From Ruminococcus turbiniformis (GTDB taxonomy: Bacteria; Bacillota; Clostridia; Lachnospirales; Lachnospiraceae), in contig NZ_JAJEQX010000008.1 of assembly GCF_020687545.1 (NCBI RefSeq), forward strand, positions 1-64,000: a DNA stretch of 64,000 bases, written 5' to 3'. A model generated the notes under the pieces. The model had not been told where the DNA came from. It did no database searches and saw only the letters and a list, made by a program, of their open reading frames with translations. Positions 1-8,328 of the stretch are shown here, one piece after another. The position numbers and the translations under genes are program-made. Numbering within the stretch: the first letter of the stretch is position 1; every line of letters starts with the position of its first letter.

Positions 1-290
1 TTCGCAAAGCCGCACTGGCGTGCTTCCCGCGGCATACGCCGCAGCTTTGCTCATAAGAAGGCGCTCAGTCCATAGAAACACTCAGGAGAGAAACCATGCA
101 AGCATGCTTTCTGCTCCCAAGTGTTTCAGGGCTGGATGAGGGAGCAACAGTTCAGCCGCGCCATTCGCAAAGCCGCACTGGCGTGCTTCCCGCGGCATAC
201 GCCGCAGCTTTGCTCATAAGAAGGCGCTCAGTCCATAGAAACACTCAGGAGAGAAACCATGCAAGCATGCTTTCTGCTCCCAAGTGTTTC
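1..290. repeat. Tandem 127-bp direct repeat (period 163)
   Basis: Bases 1-127 recur without a visible difference at 164-290, an offset of 163. The window opens inside the first copy, so its true left end is unseen. The copies diverge after 127/290: the first continues into a GGGCTGGATGAGG-type spacer, the second completes a stem. Identity over 127 bp in non-coding DNA indicates a recent duplication. No open reading frame with a ribosome binding site was seen in it. Confidence 0.9.
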
Positions 291-306
291 TATGGCTGAA
301 CTGTTG
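145..306. repeat. Multi-branched palindromic element upstream of ftsZ
   Basis: Outer arms 145-157 and 294-306 are perfect 13-bp inverted repeats (CAACAGTTCAGCC / GGCTGAACTGTTG). They enclose two branches. Branch one nests GCGCC/GGCGC (158-162/223-227), GCAAAGC/GCTTTGC (167-173/207-213) and GGCGT/ACGCC (180-184/199-203). Branch two is a 12-bp stem, CCATAGAAACAC/GTGTTTCTATGG (233-244/284-295). The 162-bp element nearly equals the tandem-repeat period, so it is probably the repeating unit. It could be a structured RNA or a MITE-like mobile palindrome; no U-tract marks it as a simple terminator. Confidence 0.7.
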
Positions 307-338
307 TATAAAAAATCAGTAAAACAGGAAAAAATCTA

Positions 339-367
339 TTGATTATTTGCAAAAAAAACTATATTAT
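339..367 (+). promoter_or_regulatory. Candidate sigma-A promoter of ftsZ
   Basis: TTGATT (339-344) and TATTAT (362-367) are separated by 17 bases in an AT-rich stretch about 75 bases before the ftsZ start. Identification rests on consensus matching only. Confidence 0.5.
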
Positions 368-441
368 ATACTTATTGGATTATAGCGTTCAATATCAGGG
401 ATGTATAAGAAATTAATAAGACGACAAAGGAGGAAATACTC

Positions 442-1611
442 TTGTTAGAAATTAAGACCAACGAATCAGAAGCGGCCGCAAGAATTATTGTTGTCGGAGT
501 GGGCGGCGGCGGAAATAACGCTGTGAACCGCATGATCGACGAACAGATCGCGGGCGTGGAATTCATCGCAGTAAATACAGATAAACAGGCGCTTCAGCTC
601 TGTAAGGCACCGACTCTTATGCAGATCGGAGAGAAACTTACTAAGGGACTGGGCGCGGGAGCGCAGCCGGAAGTAGGAGAGAAGGCAGCAGAGGAAAGTT
701 CAGAGGAGATCTCAGCCGCATTAAAGGGAGCGGACATGGTGTTCGTAACATGCGGTATGGGCGGCGGAACCGGTACAGGTGCAGCGCCGGTAATCGCTCG
801 TATTGCGAAGGAGCAGGGCGCTCTGACAGTCGGAGTTGTGACAAAGCCGTTCCGTTTTGAGTCCAAGACAAGAATGCAGAATGCGCTTACAGGTATTGAT
901 AAATTAAAAGAGAATGTAGATACAATTATTGTAATTCCGAATGACAAGCTTCTCGAAGTTGTGGACAGACGCACGACCATGCCGGAAGCGCTCAAGAAAG
1001 CGGATGAAGTGCTTCAGCAGGGTATCCAGGGTATCACAGACCTGATCAATGTTCCGTCCCTGATCAACCTCGACTTTGCGGACATCCAGACTGTTATGAA
1101 GGACAAGGGTATTGCTCATATCGGTATCGGATCCGGAAGAGGTGACGACAAGGCGCTTGAGGCGACGAAAGAGGCGGTTGCAAGCCCGCTGCTTGAGACG
1201 ACGATCCAGGGCGCGTCCAATGTCATTGTCAATGTATCCGGTGATATTACACTTATGGATGCATCAGATGCAGCTGATTATGTGCAGGAGCTGGCAGGAG
1301 AAGGCGCAAGCATTATCTTCGGTGCGATGTACGACGACACGAAGTCAGACGAATGTACAATCACAGTTATCGCGACCGGCTTACATAATGTGGGCGGCAG
1401 CGCATCCAAGCTGAAAGCGAGACTGGAGGGACAGCAGAAAGTCGGTTCCATTCTTCCGTCAGGAGAATCACCGGTGAGAAGCCGTCTTGATAATGAGAAC
1501 CGGACAGCGGCAAGACCGCAGGGCGGAACAATGCCGACACTGCAGCCGAGAACACCGTCCAGTAATGTAAAAGAGCAGTCCATCAAGATTCCGGATTTCT
1601 TTAAGAAATAA
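442..1611 (+). CDS. ftsZ: Cell division protein FtsZ
   Basis: Tubulin-like GTPase that polymerises into the cytokinetic ring at mid-cell and recruits the divisome. The 389-residue product has the N-terminal nucleotide-binding [10 protein letters not shown] segment (about residues 19-28), the tubulin signature GGGTGTG at 107-113, the T7-loop region near NLDFADI, and a short linker ending in the conserved IPDFFKK tail that binds FtsA and other partners. The start is TTG at 442, chosen because AAAGGAGG lies at 426-433 and the family N-terminus fits. It appears to be monocistronic, closed by a terminator at 1644. The following sporulation genes have their own promoter, an arrangement that suits asymmetric division. 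Confidence 0.98.
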   Translation: MLEIKTNESEAAARIIVVGVGGGGNNAVNRMIDEQIAGVEFIAVNTDKQALQLCKAPTLMQIGEKLTKGLGAGAQPEVGEKAAEESSEEISAALKGADMVFVTCGMGGGTGTGAAPVIARIAKEQGALTVGVVTKPFRFESKTRMQNALTGIDKLKENVDTIIVIPNDKLLEVVDRRTTMPEALKKADEVLQQGIQGITDLINVPSLINLDFADIQTVMKDKGIAHIGIGSGRGDDKALEATKEAVASPLLETTIQGASNVIVNVSGDITLMDASDAADYVQELAGEGASIIFGAMYDDTKSDECTITVIATGLHNVGGSASKLKARLEGQQKVGSILPSGESPVRSRLDNENRTAARPQGGTMPTLQPRTPSSNVKEQSIKIPDFFKK

Positions 1612-1643
1612 GCGGGACAGGCTGACATGTTCATATGATTTTC

Positions 1644-1684
1644 AAAAGCTCTGCGGGGAAAAGGATTCCTCTGCAGAGCTTTTT
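1644..1684 (+). terminator. Rho-independent terminator after ftsZ
   Basis: AAAAGCTCTGC pairs with GCAGAGCTTTT, with inner GGGGA/TTCCT pairing, and is followed by a TTTTTG tract. It separates ftsZ from spoIIGA. Confidence 0.85.
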
Positions 1685-1725
1685 GTTCCTTTGCCGGAAA
1701 ATCGTTTCTCTTATCCGTCTTCATC

Positions 1726-1793
1726 TTTGTCGAAATATATTTTTTCCAATCTGTCATCATCTGACAAATTTCAGACAGTCACAGCTATATAAT
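1726..1793 (+). promoter_or_regulatory. Spo0A-type spoIIG promoter
   Basis: A perfect 0A box TTTGTCGAA lies at 1726-1734. A second, inverted near-match (TCTGACAAA, 1760-1768) overlaps a CTGACA -35-like hexamer at 1761-1766. TATAAT at 1788-1793 is 21 bases further on. The long spacer with a 0A box over the -35 is the known peculiarity of the Bacillus spoIIG promoter, a Spo0A~P-activated sigma-A promoter. Confidence 0.7.
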
Positions 1794-1832
1794 AAAACCC
1801 GAACCGGCAGAAGCTGGGAAAGAAGGTGAGCC

Positions 1833-2618
1833 ATGTACTATGAGCTGTACATCGATCTTTTCTTTCTTGAAAATTTCATGATTGACAGTCTGCTTCTGAC
1901 AGCTGTAAACAGAGTGCTCAAACGCGGGCAGCCGTACTGGCGTCTGATGCTCGGCGGAGCGTCGGGCAGCGTACTGACCTGCTTTGTAATTGCGTTACCC
2001 CTCCCGGCAGCTGCCAGAATGCTTTTGTTCCATCTTGTGGTAAACAGTCTGATGCTGCTGATCGGGCTGGGGTATGAAGGCGCAGCCGGCTTTGTGAGAG
2101 CGTTTCTGCTTTTGTATGTGTCTGCTGTCTTCATGGGAGGAATTATGCAGATCCTCCGCCCGTATATGCGGTATGCCAGTATCTTTTATGCTGCGGCCGC
2201 TGTTGGATTTTTCCTTTTTCTCGGAAGCTGGAAAGTGATGTCCCGCCTGTGTGTACAGAAGAGCAGCCTGAGGACCGTGACACTCTGCACGGGATGCGGA
2301 GAAACAGAAGTGAGCGCGCTTCTGGACACCGGAAACAGCCTGAGAGATTTTGTGTCAGGAGACCCCGTCAGTATTCTTGATCCGGAGCTTGTAAAAGAGA
2401 TCACAGAGAACCCTGAGAAGGAGAGAGGGTTTCATGTGATACCATACCGATGCGTTGGAGGGGAGAGTGTGATGAAGGTCTTCCGGATTGAGAAAATGTG
2501 CATCCACATGGAAGAGGAGAGATGGATCATGAATCCGCTTGTCGGAGTGGGAGAAGAGACATTGTCCGGAGACGGAGCATATGAGATGATTCTGAATCCG
2601 GAGCTGCTGTCAGAATAA
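1833..2618 (+). CDS. spoIIGA: Sporulation sigma-E processing peptidase SpoIIGA
   Basis: Membrane aspartic protease that removes the pro-sequence of pro-sigma-E in the mother cell after SpoIIR signalling from the forespore. The 261-residue protein begins with about five hydrophobic segments (residues 1-140) and ends in a cytoplasmic domain with the catalytic DTGNS motif at 165-169 (context [10 protein letters not shown]). Length and two-domain layout match the family. GAAGGTGAG gives the ribosome binding site for ATG 1833. It is immediately followed by its substrate gene sigE, the usual pairing, under the Spo0A-type promoter upstream. Confidence 0.95.
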   Translation: MYYELYIDLFFLENFMIDSLLLTAVNRVLKRGQPYWRLMLGGASGSVLTCFVIALPLPAAARMLLFHLVVNSLMLLIGLGYEGAAGFVRAFLLLYVSAVFMGGIMQILRPYMRYASIFYAAAAVGFFLFLGSWKVMSRLCVQKSSLRTVTLCTGCGETEVSALLDTGNSLRDFVSGDPVSILDPELVKEITENPEKERGFHVIPYRCVGGESVMKVFRIEKMCIHMEEERWIMNPLVGVGEETLSGDGAYEMILNPELLSE

Positions 2619-2667
2619 GAGATATAAAAGCCATGTGCCGTTCAATAAGAGTTTAGGAGGAGAAAAG

Positions 2668-3411
2668 ATGGTGGTTAAGTCAGCTGTTCCGCAGCAGTTC
2701 AAAATGCGGGTCATACCGGATATCAGAAGCCTGTTATTCGGGAACGGGAGAGAGATACACTACATTGGAGGGACGGAAGTACTCCCGCCTCCGCTGGAAG
2801 GGGCAAAAGAGAGCGAGATGATCCGCAGGCTGGGAACAGAGTATGACGAGGAGGCAAAGAAGACTCTCATCGAACATAATCTCCGGCTGGTTGTATACAT
2901 AGCTAAAAAATTTGACAATACAGGAGTCGGGGTGGAGGATCTGATCTCCATCGGAACGATCGGGCTGATCAAGGCCATCAACACATTCAATCCGACAAAG
3001 AAGATCAAGCTTGCGACTTACGCTTCGCGCTGTATTGAGAATGAGATTCTCATGTATTTGCGGCGCAACAGCAAGACAAGGCTGGAAGTGTCCATTGACG
3101 AGCCGCTCAATGTGGACTGGGATGGAAATGAACTGCTTCTCTCCGATATACTGGGAACAGACGAGGATACGATTTACCGGGATCTGGAAAATGAAGCGGA
3201 GAGAAGGCTGCTTGTCCGTGCGCTTAACAAGTTAAGCAGCCGGGAGAAACTGATTGTGAAGATGCGCTTCGGGCTGGACAATCCGGAGGGGAAGGAGAAG
3301 ACGCAGAAGGAGGTGGCAGACATGCTCGGCATCTCCCAGTCGTATATTTCCCGGCTGGAGAAGAAAATCATGCAGAGACTCAAAAGGGAGATGGTCAGAT
3401 ATGAGTCGTAA
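2668..3411 (+). CDS. sigE: Mother-cell sporulation sigma factor SigE (pro-sigma-E)
   Basis: First mother-cell-specific sigma factor, made inactive with an N-terminal pro-sequence. ATG 2668 is chosen over the longer frame because TAGGAGGAG sits just upstream. The 247-residue product has a basic pro-region, then [13 protein letters not shown] (31-43), which aligns with the Bacillus cleavage-site region. Region 2 covers [26 protein letters not shown] to [13 protein letters not shown], and region 4 ends with a helix-turn-helix, [19 protein letters not shown]. It lies 49 bases after spoIIGA in one operon. No sigG follows; the next gene is on the other strand. The TAA stop coincides with the edge of a dispersed repeat (3409-3461). 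Confidence 0.96.
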   Translation: MVVKSAVPQQFKMRVIPDIRSLLFGNGREIHYIGGTEVLPPPLEGAKESEMIRRLGTEYDEEAKKTLIEHNLRLVVYIAKKFDNTGVGVEDLISIGTIGLIKAINTFNPTKKIKLATYASRCIENEILMYLRRNSKTRLEVSIDEPLNVDWDGNELLLSDILGTDEDTIYRDLENEAERRLLVRALNKLSSREKLIVKMRFGLDNPEGKEKTQKEVADMLGISQSYISRLEKKIMQRLKREMVRYES

Positions 3412-3461
3412 GCGGCCGCCAAGGTCTCGGGCAAGCCCGGACTTCTGAGCGTCGCCTGTAC
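3409..3461 (-). repeat. Dispersed palindromic repeat, copy A
   Basis: Read on the minus strand, this 53-bp segment matches 53691-53743 at 48 of 53 positions. Its core is the palindrome CCGGGCTTGCCCG, preceded by GGCGACGCTCAGAAGT. On the minus strand it starts right after the U-tract of the terminator at 3462-3493. Its far end supplies the sigE stop codon. Confidence 0.85.
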
Positions 3462-3493
3462 AAAAAGCGGGTACAGGATCGAAACCTGTACCC
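3462..3493 (-). terminator. Terminator of the ABC exporter gene
   Basis: CGGGTACAGG and CCTGTACCCG form a perfect 10-bp stem around ATCGAAA. On the minus strand the hairpin is followed by GCTTTTTG. It may also stop sigE transcription from the other side. Confidence 0.8.
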
Positions 3494-3506
3494 GTTTGAC
3501 AGAATC

Positions 3507-5228
3507 TTACATATTGTAATAGCGCGCGTAGATGCCGCCTTTCTCGAGAAGAGATTCGTGGGTTCCTCGCTCTGCGATGCCGTCCTCTGTGATCACGATG
3601 ATCTCGTCCGCATTCCGTATGGTGGACAGTCTGTGGGCGATGGTGATCGTTGTCCGGTCTTTTGACAGCTCCTCGAGGCTCTGCTGAATCCAGCGCTCAC
3701 TCTCATTGTCAAGGGCGCTCGTGGCCTCGTCCAGAATGAGAATCGGCGGGTTTTTCAGGAAGACGCGGGCGATGGAGATGCGCTGTTTCTGGCCGCCGGA
3801 GAGACGGGCGCCGCGTTCGCCGACAAAGGTGTCGTATCCGTCCGGAAGTTCCTGGATAAAGTCGTGGATGTTGGCTTCCTTTGCCGCGGTGATGATCTCC
3901 TCCATGGACGCTCCCGGTTTTCCATAGGCAATATTGTCCCGGATCGTGCCGGAGAAAAGGTATACATCCTGCTGTACCATGCCGATCTGGCTTCTTAAGC
4001 TCTTAAGGGACAGTGTGCGCACGTCTTTTCCGTCGATGGTGATCCGTCCGCCGGTCACATCGTAGAAGCGGGGCAGAAGAGAGCAGATCGTCGTCTTTCC
4101 GCTTCCTGAAGGCCCTACAAGGGCGATGGACTTCCCGGCGGGAATCTCAAAGGATACGTGGGAGAGAACCGGCGTGTCGTCATCGCTGTAGTGGAAGGAT
4201 ACGTCCTCATAGCATACACGCCCTTTTACGTCTGTGAGGGGCTTTGCATCCGGCGCATCTACGATCTCCGGCTCAGTATCCATTACATCGAGGAAGCGGC
4301 GGAACCCGGCCAGACCTTTCTGCATCATCTCAATCAACTCTACAAGGATCTGGATGGGGCTGATAAAGATGCCGATGTACAGGGCGTACATGGCAAGATC
4401 CACCGGCTCCATAAGACCGTTGGCGATGAGATAACCGCCGTATACGAGCGTCACAAGATACATCATGCCCTGGAAAAACAGGTTCCATCCCATAAAGCTT
4501 CCCATGCAGTTGTAATTGTTTTTCTTTGAAATGAGAAACGCGTGGTTGCTTTTTTTGAATTTTTCCCTCTCAATGTCCTCGTTGGCAAAAGACTGAACGA
4601 CGCGGATTCCGGCCAGCGTATCCTGAAGACTGGAGTTGACATCGCCGATCTTGCGCCGGTTTTCCATGAACGTCTCCTGCATCCGCTGATTCTGGCGGAC
4701 AGAGAACACAAACATGCAGAACACAAGTACAATGAGCGGAAGCGCGAGCCGCCAGTTGATCAGGAAGAGGAAGATGAAAGATCCCACGATCTTTACCACA
4801 GAGATAAACAGGTTTTCCGGCCCGTGGTGGGCGAACTCTGCGATATCGAACAGATCGGATACGAGCTTGCTCATCATCTGTCCGGAATTATTGCGGCTGT
4901 AGTAGGAAAAGGAAAGCTTCTCATAGTGGTCGAAAAGCTGCTGGCGCATGTCGCGCTCCATGTTGGCGCCCATCATGTGGCCCTGGTAGCTGACATAATA
5001 TTTGCAGAGGCTCTGCACGATGTACATGATGAGAAGGCCCGCGGCAAGAAGCGGCAGGGCTTTCAGTATGGCGCTGCTGTCCTCTGTAAAGAGTGTATTT
5101 GTCATCGTGCGGAGGATCTGCGGGTAGGCGAGGTCCACGATGCTGATGACTGCCGCACAGAAAAGGTCAATAAAAAAGACCGCTTTATACGGCGCATAGT
5201 AGTCTATGAACTTTCTGATTGTATGCAT
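3507..5228 (-). CDS. ABC exporter, fused permease and ATPase
   Basis: Half-transporter of the type I exporter (MsbA/LmrA-like) class, expected to act as a dimer in the cytoplasmic membrane. The 573-residue protein has six predicted membrane spans in roughly the first 310 residues. The ATPase domain follows with Walker A GPSGSGKTT, a Q-loop in QIGMVQQDVYLFSG, signature LSGGQKQR, Walker B ILILDEATSALD and the H-loop in TITIAHRLST. All catalytic residues are present. The substrate cannot be told from sequence: relatives move lipids, drugs or peptides. It is a single gene, divergent from dus and closed by its own terminator. Confidence 0.92.
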   Translation of the reverse strand: MHTIRKFIDYYAPYKAVFFIDLFCAAVISIVDLAYPQILRTMTNTLFTEDSSAILKALPLLAAGLLIMYIVQSLCKYYVSYQGHMMGANMERDMRQQLFDHYEKLSFSYYSRNNSGQMMSKLVSDLFDIAEFAHHGPENLFISVVKIVGSFIFLFLINWRLALPLIVLVFCMFVFSVRQNQRMQETFMENRRKIGDVNSSLQDTLAGIRVVQSFANEDIEREKFKKSNHAFLISKKNNYNCMGSFMGWNLFFQGMMYLVTLVYGGYLIANGLMEPVDLAMYALYIGIFISPIQILVELIEMMQKGLAGFRRFLDVMDTEPEIVDAPDAKPLTDVKGRVCYEDVSFHYSDDDTPVLSHVSFEIPAGKSIALVGPSGSGKTTICSLLPRFYDVTGGRITIDGKDVRTLSLKSLRSQIGMVQQDVYLFSGTIRDNIAYGKPGASMEEIITAAKEANIHDFIQELPDGYDTFVGERGARLSGGQKQRISIARVFLKNPPILILDEATSALDNESERWIQQSLEELSKDRTTITIAHRLSTIRNADEIIVITEDGIAERGTHESLLEKGGIYARYYNM

Positions 5229-5312
5229 TTTCTCTCTCCTTTAGAAAATTTTTCGGATCGGGTTTCCCCGGATGTTTTCGGCCTGCAACTATCTTAGCAT
5301 AACATTTTCTGC

Positions 5313-5339
5313 TTGACAAGGAGATGTCTGCTGTAATAC
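5313..5339 (+). promoter_or_regulatory. Possible promoter of dus
   Basis: TTGACA (5313-5318) and TAATAC (5334-5339) are spaced by 15 bases, shorter than ideal. If used, transcription would begin within a few bases of the ATG at 5349. Confidence 0.3.
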
Positions 5340-5348
5340 CTTAGGGAC

Positions 5349-6290
5349 ATGAGAGTTTATTTGGCGCCCCTTGAGGGCATTACAGGATGGATATACCGGC
5401 GGGCACTGCACGAGTGTTTCGGCGGGTTTGACAAATATTTCGTGCCGTTTATCAGACCGAACCAGATGGGACATTTAAGCGCCCGTGAGAAGAAGGACAT
5501 CATGCCGGAACATAATCAGGGAATGAAGACGGTTCCCCAGATCCTTACAAACCGGGCGGAGGATTTTATCCGCACGGCGGAGAAACTGGAATGTTACGGA
5601 TATGAGGAGATCAACCTGAATCTCGGATGTCCCTCGAAGACGGTGGTTACAAAGGGAAGGGGAGCAGGATTCCTTGCCCGGCCGGAGGAGCTGAACCGTT
5701 TTCTCGATGAGGTTTTTGAAAAGTGCAGTCTGCGCATCTCGGTCAAGACGCGGATCGGGATGGAAGATGCGGAAGAATTTCTGCGGCTGCTGGAAATTTA
5801 TGGCCAATACCCTCTTGCGGAACTGATCGTACACCCGAGGGTTCAGAAAGATTTTTATAAGAATACGCCAAATATGGAGGCGTTTTCGCTGGCATACGAA
5901 ACGAGCCGCAGTCCGGTCTGCTATAACGGGGATATCAGAACGCCGGAGGATGCAAAACGCATTGCCGGAGCGTATCCGGAGGTTGCCGGTATCATGACCG
6001 GGCGGGGCGTTCTCGCCGATCCGGCTCTTGCCCGGAAGATGAAGGGAGGAAAAAGTGCGGACAAGGAGGAACTGCGCCGCTTCCATGATATGGTTTACGA
6101 GGGGTACTGCAGGGAGATGTCCGGAGACCGGACGATCCTCTATAAGATGAAGGAACTCTGGAGCTACCTGGCACCCATATTTGAAGACTCCGCAAAATAC
6201 GCCAAGAAAATAAAGAAGGCGGAAAAATGTGCCGTGTATGAGAGGATTGTGGAGGAGATGTGGGGGAAGCTGTCTTTGTCCGACCGGTAA
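5349..6290 (+). CDS. tRNA-dihydrouridine synthase family protein
   Basis: FMN- and NADPH-dependent enzyme that reduces uridines in the tRNA D-loop to dihydrouridine. The 313-residue TIM-barrel protein carries the family N-terminus APLEGITGWIYRR, the active-site cysteine in NLNLGCPSK (Cys94), the IVHPR-type histidine segment near residue 160, and the FMN phosphate-binding NGDI and GIMTGRGVLADP segments. Length matches short Dus proteins. Which D-loop position it modifies is not predictable here. It stands alone between divergent and convergent neighbours. The 200 bases after it (to 6490) contain no gene or clear hairpin. Confidence 0.9.
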   Translation: MRVYLAPLEGITGWIYRRALHECFGGFDKYFVPFIRPNQMGHLSAREKKDIMPEHNQGMKTVPQILTNRAEDFIRTAEKLECYGYEEINLNLGCPSKTVVTKGRGAGFLARPEELNRFLDEVFEKCSLRISVKTRIGMEDAEEFLRLLEIYGQYPLAELIVHPRVQKDFYKNTPNMEAFSLAYETSRSPVCYNGDIRTPEDAKRIAGAYPEVAGIMTGRGVLADPALARKMKGGKSADKEELRRFHDMVYEGYCREMSGDRTILYKMKELWSYLAPIFEDSAKYAKKIKKAEKCAVYERIVEEMWGKLSLSDR

Positions 6291-6490
6291 ACTGCCCTCC
6301 GGAAATAGAAACTGAATATGGCTTATATGACGATCTCTCCTGAAACTGTGATTGCATTCCCTTGCTCAAAGTCGCGCAAGAGCGCTCCACTCGCCGCTCA
6401 TGCAACACAGGTTCATGAGAGATCTTTTTTCTTCCTGCCGGAAACTGTTTTGTCGTAGAGACGTCCGCTCATTTTCGGAAGTGAATGGTT

Positions 6491-8101
6491 TTAATGTTCG
6501 TTTTGCTTTTTGAGCGCCGCTTCCACGAACCCTTTGAACAGAGGATGGGGCCGGTTGGGCCGTGATTTGAGCTCCGGGTGGGCCTGGGTCGCGATAAACC
6601 ACGGGTGGGACGGTATCTCAATCATCTCCACGATGCGGCTGTCGGGCGAGAGCCCGCACAGGGACATGCCGTTTTTTTCCAGTACTTCCCGGTAATCATT
6701 GTTTACCTCATAGCGGTGACGGTGGCGCTCGCTGATCTCTCTTGAGCCATAGAGCTTTTCGGCAAGAGAGCCTTCTTTGAGGATACAGGGATAAGCGCCC
6801 AGACGGAGTGTGCCGCCGATATCCTCCACGCCGACCTGATCAGGCATGATATGAATGACCGGGTGCGTCGTGTCCGGTTTTAACTCCATACTGTGCGCGT
6901 CATGGTAACCGATCACGTTGCGGGCAAATTCAACGATGGCAAGCTGCATTCCAAGGCAAAGGCCGAGGAAGGGAATGCCATGAGTGCGGGCGTAGCGGAT
7001 GGCCTCGATCTTTCCCTCGATTCCGCGGTGGCCGAAACCTCCGGGCACAAGGATGCCGCTTACGTCAGAGAAGAGCTCGTCTGCGTTTTCCTCTGTCACG
7101 GTCTCGGAGTCAATCCACTTGATGTTCACCGTTGTGTGAGAGTAGATGCCCCCGTGTTTGAGCGCTTCTACAACGCTGATGTAGGCGTCGTGAAGCTGGA
7201 TATATTTTCCTACGAGAGCAACGGTCACATCCTGGGTGGGATGGCGCAGGTTTTCCACCATCTCGGTCCAGTCTTTTAAATCCGGCTCCGGGCAGTCCAG
7301 ATGGAGACATTCGCATACTACTTCTGCCAGACGCTCTTTTTCCATGGCAAGAGGCGCTTCGTAGAGATATTCCACATCCAGATTCTGGAGCACATGGCTT
7401 GCGGGCAGATTGCAGAACAGGGAGATCTTGTCTTTCATGCCGGAGTCAAGAGGATACTCTGAACGGCACACAATGATATCCGGCTGGATTCCCATTCCCT
7501 GCAGTTCCTTCACGCTTGCCTGGGTGGGCTTTGTCTTCATCTCCTGGGAAGCGCGCAGGTACGGAATCAGTGTGACATGGATGAGGATGACGTTCTCCGG
7601 CCCTTTCTCGTGCTGAAACTGGCGGATGGATTCGAGGAACGGCTGACTCTCGATGTCACCTACGGTTCCGCCCACTTCAATGATGGCGATCTCTGTTTCC
7701 TCTGCTGCCGGATTGCGGTAAAATCTGCTCTTGATCTCGTTTGTGATATGAGGGATAACCTGAACGGTTCCTCCGCCGAAATCTCCCCGGCGTTCCTTCT
7801 GAAGCACGGACCAGTAGATCTTTCCTGTTGTCACATTCGAATTTTTCGTCAGGCTCTCGTCAATAAAACGCTCGTAGTGGCCCAGGTCGAGGTCTGTCTC
7901 CGCACCGTCATCGGTGACGAATACTTCTCCGTGCTGCACCGGATTCATTGTACCCGGGTCAATATTGATATAGGGGTCGAATTTCTGCATGGTGACGGTG
8001 TAGCCGCGTGCCTTTAAGAGGCGTCCCAAAGATGCGGCTGTGATGCCTTTTCCGAGTCCCGAGACAACACCGCCCGTTACAAATACATATTTAACTGCCA
8101 T
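6491..8101 (-). CDS. pyrG: CTP synthase
   Basis: Converts UTP to CTP using ATP and glutamine, the last step of pyrimidine nucleotide synthesis. The 536-residue protein starts [19 protein letters not shown], the N-terminal synthetase P-loop. Its C-terminal class I glutamine amidotransferase domain has PGGFGHRG, the nucleophile cysteine in GLCLGMQ and the His/Glu pair in [10 protein letters not shown]. Length is normal. It is preceded by an approximately 225-base leader holding a promoter and a large hairpin with a U-tract, suggesting attenuation. Confidence 0.98.
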   Translation of the reverse strand: MAVKYVFVTGGVVSGLGKGITAASLGRLLKARGYTVTMQKFDPYINIDPGTMNPVQHGEVFVTDDGAETDLDLGHYERFIDESLTKNSNVTTGKIYWSVLQKERRGDFGGGTVQVIPHITNEIKSRFYRNPAAEETEIAIIEVGGTVGDIESQPFLESIRQFQHEKGPENVILIHVTLIPYLRASQEMKTKPTQASVKELQGMGIQPDIIVCRSEYPLDSGMKDKISLFCNLPASHVLQNLDVEYLYEAPLAMEKERLAEVVCECLHLDCPEPDLKDWTEMVENLRHPTQDVTVALVGKYIQLHDAYISVVEALKHGGIYSHTTVNIKWIDSETVTEENADELFSDVSGILVPGGFGHRGIEGKIEAIRYARTHGIPFLGLCLGMQLAIVEFARNVIGYHDAHSMELKPDTTHPVIHIMPDQVGVEDIGGTLRLGAYPCILKEGSLAEKLYGSREISERHRHRYEVNNDYREVLEKNGMSLCGLSPDSRIVEMIEIPSHPWFIATQAHPELKSRPNRPHPLFKGFVEAALKKQNEH

Positions 8102-8167
8102 AATAGCGCCCTCCTGTAGAATCTTTCTTTAGCTGCAATTTACACTGTAATTCCGCTTATTTCCCCA

Positions 8168-8239
8168 AAAAAGAGTACAGTCTGACCATGATATGGGGCC
8201 GCGCCGTTGCGGCGATATCACACATATGGTCAGACTGTA
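8168..8239 (-). terminator. Large hairpin with U-tract in the pyrG leader
   Basis: TACAGTCTGACCAT (8176-8189) and ATGGTCAGACTGTA (8226-8239) are perfect 14-bp inverted repeats with inner GATAT/ATATC and CCGC/GCGG pairs. On the minus strand the hairpin is followed by CTCTTTTTTGG. It lies between the candidate promoter and the pyrG start, so it can serve as an attenuator rather than only ending the DUF1846 gene. Pyrimidine-linked attenuation of pyrG is known in Bacillus; the mechanism here is not established. Confidence 0.7.
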
Positions 8240-8266
8240 TAAGCTTCACAGTAAAAATACTTATAT

Positions 8267-8296
8267 AGTATACACCAGCAGAAGAAAAAAATACAA
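8267..8296 (-). promoter_or_regulatory. Candidate pyrG promoter
   Basis: On the minus strand TTGTAT (8296-8291) is followed after 18 bases by TATACT (8272-8267). It sits downstream of the DUF1846 gene and upstream of the leader hairpin. Confidence 0.45.
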
Positions 8297-8328
8297 CAGT
8301 TTTTTCAATCTTATAAAACTTCTTCAGA

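Noticed and set aside
1-290. CRISPR-like array from the exact direct repeats
   Set aside because: Only two long (127-bp) copies with one 36-bp interval and internal palindromes; no short regularly spaced repeats and no cas genes.
6291-6490. Possible small RNA between dus and pyrG
   Set aside because: No stable hairpin with a U-tract and no promoter-like pair were seen.
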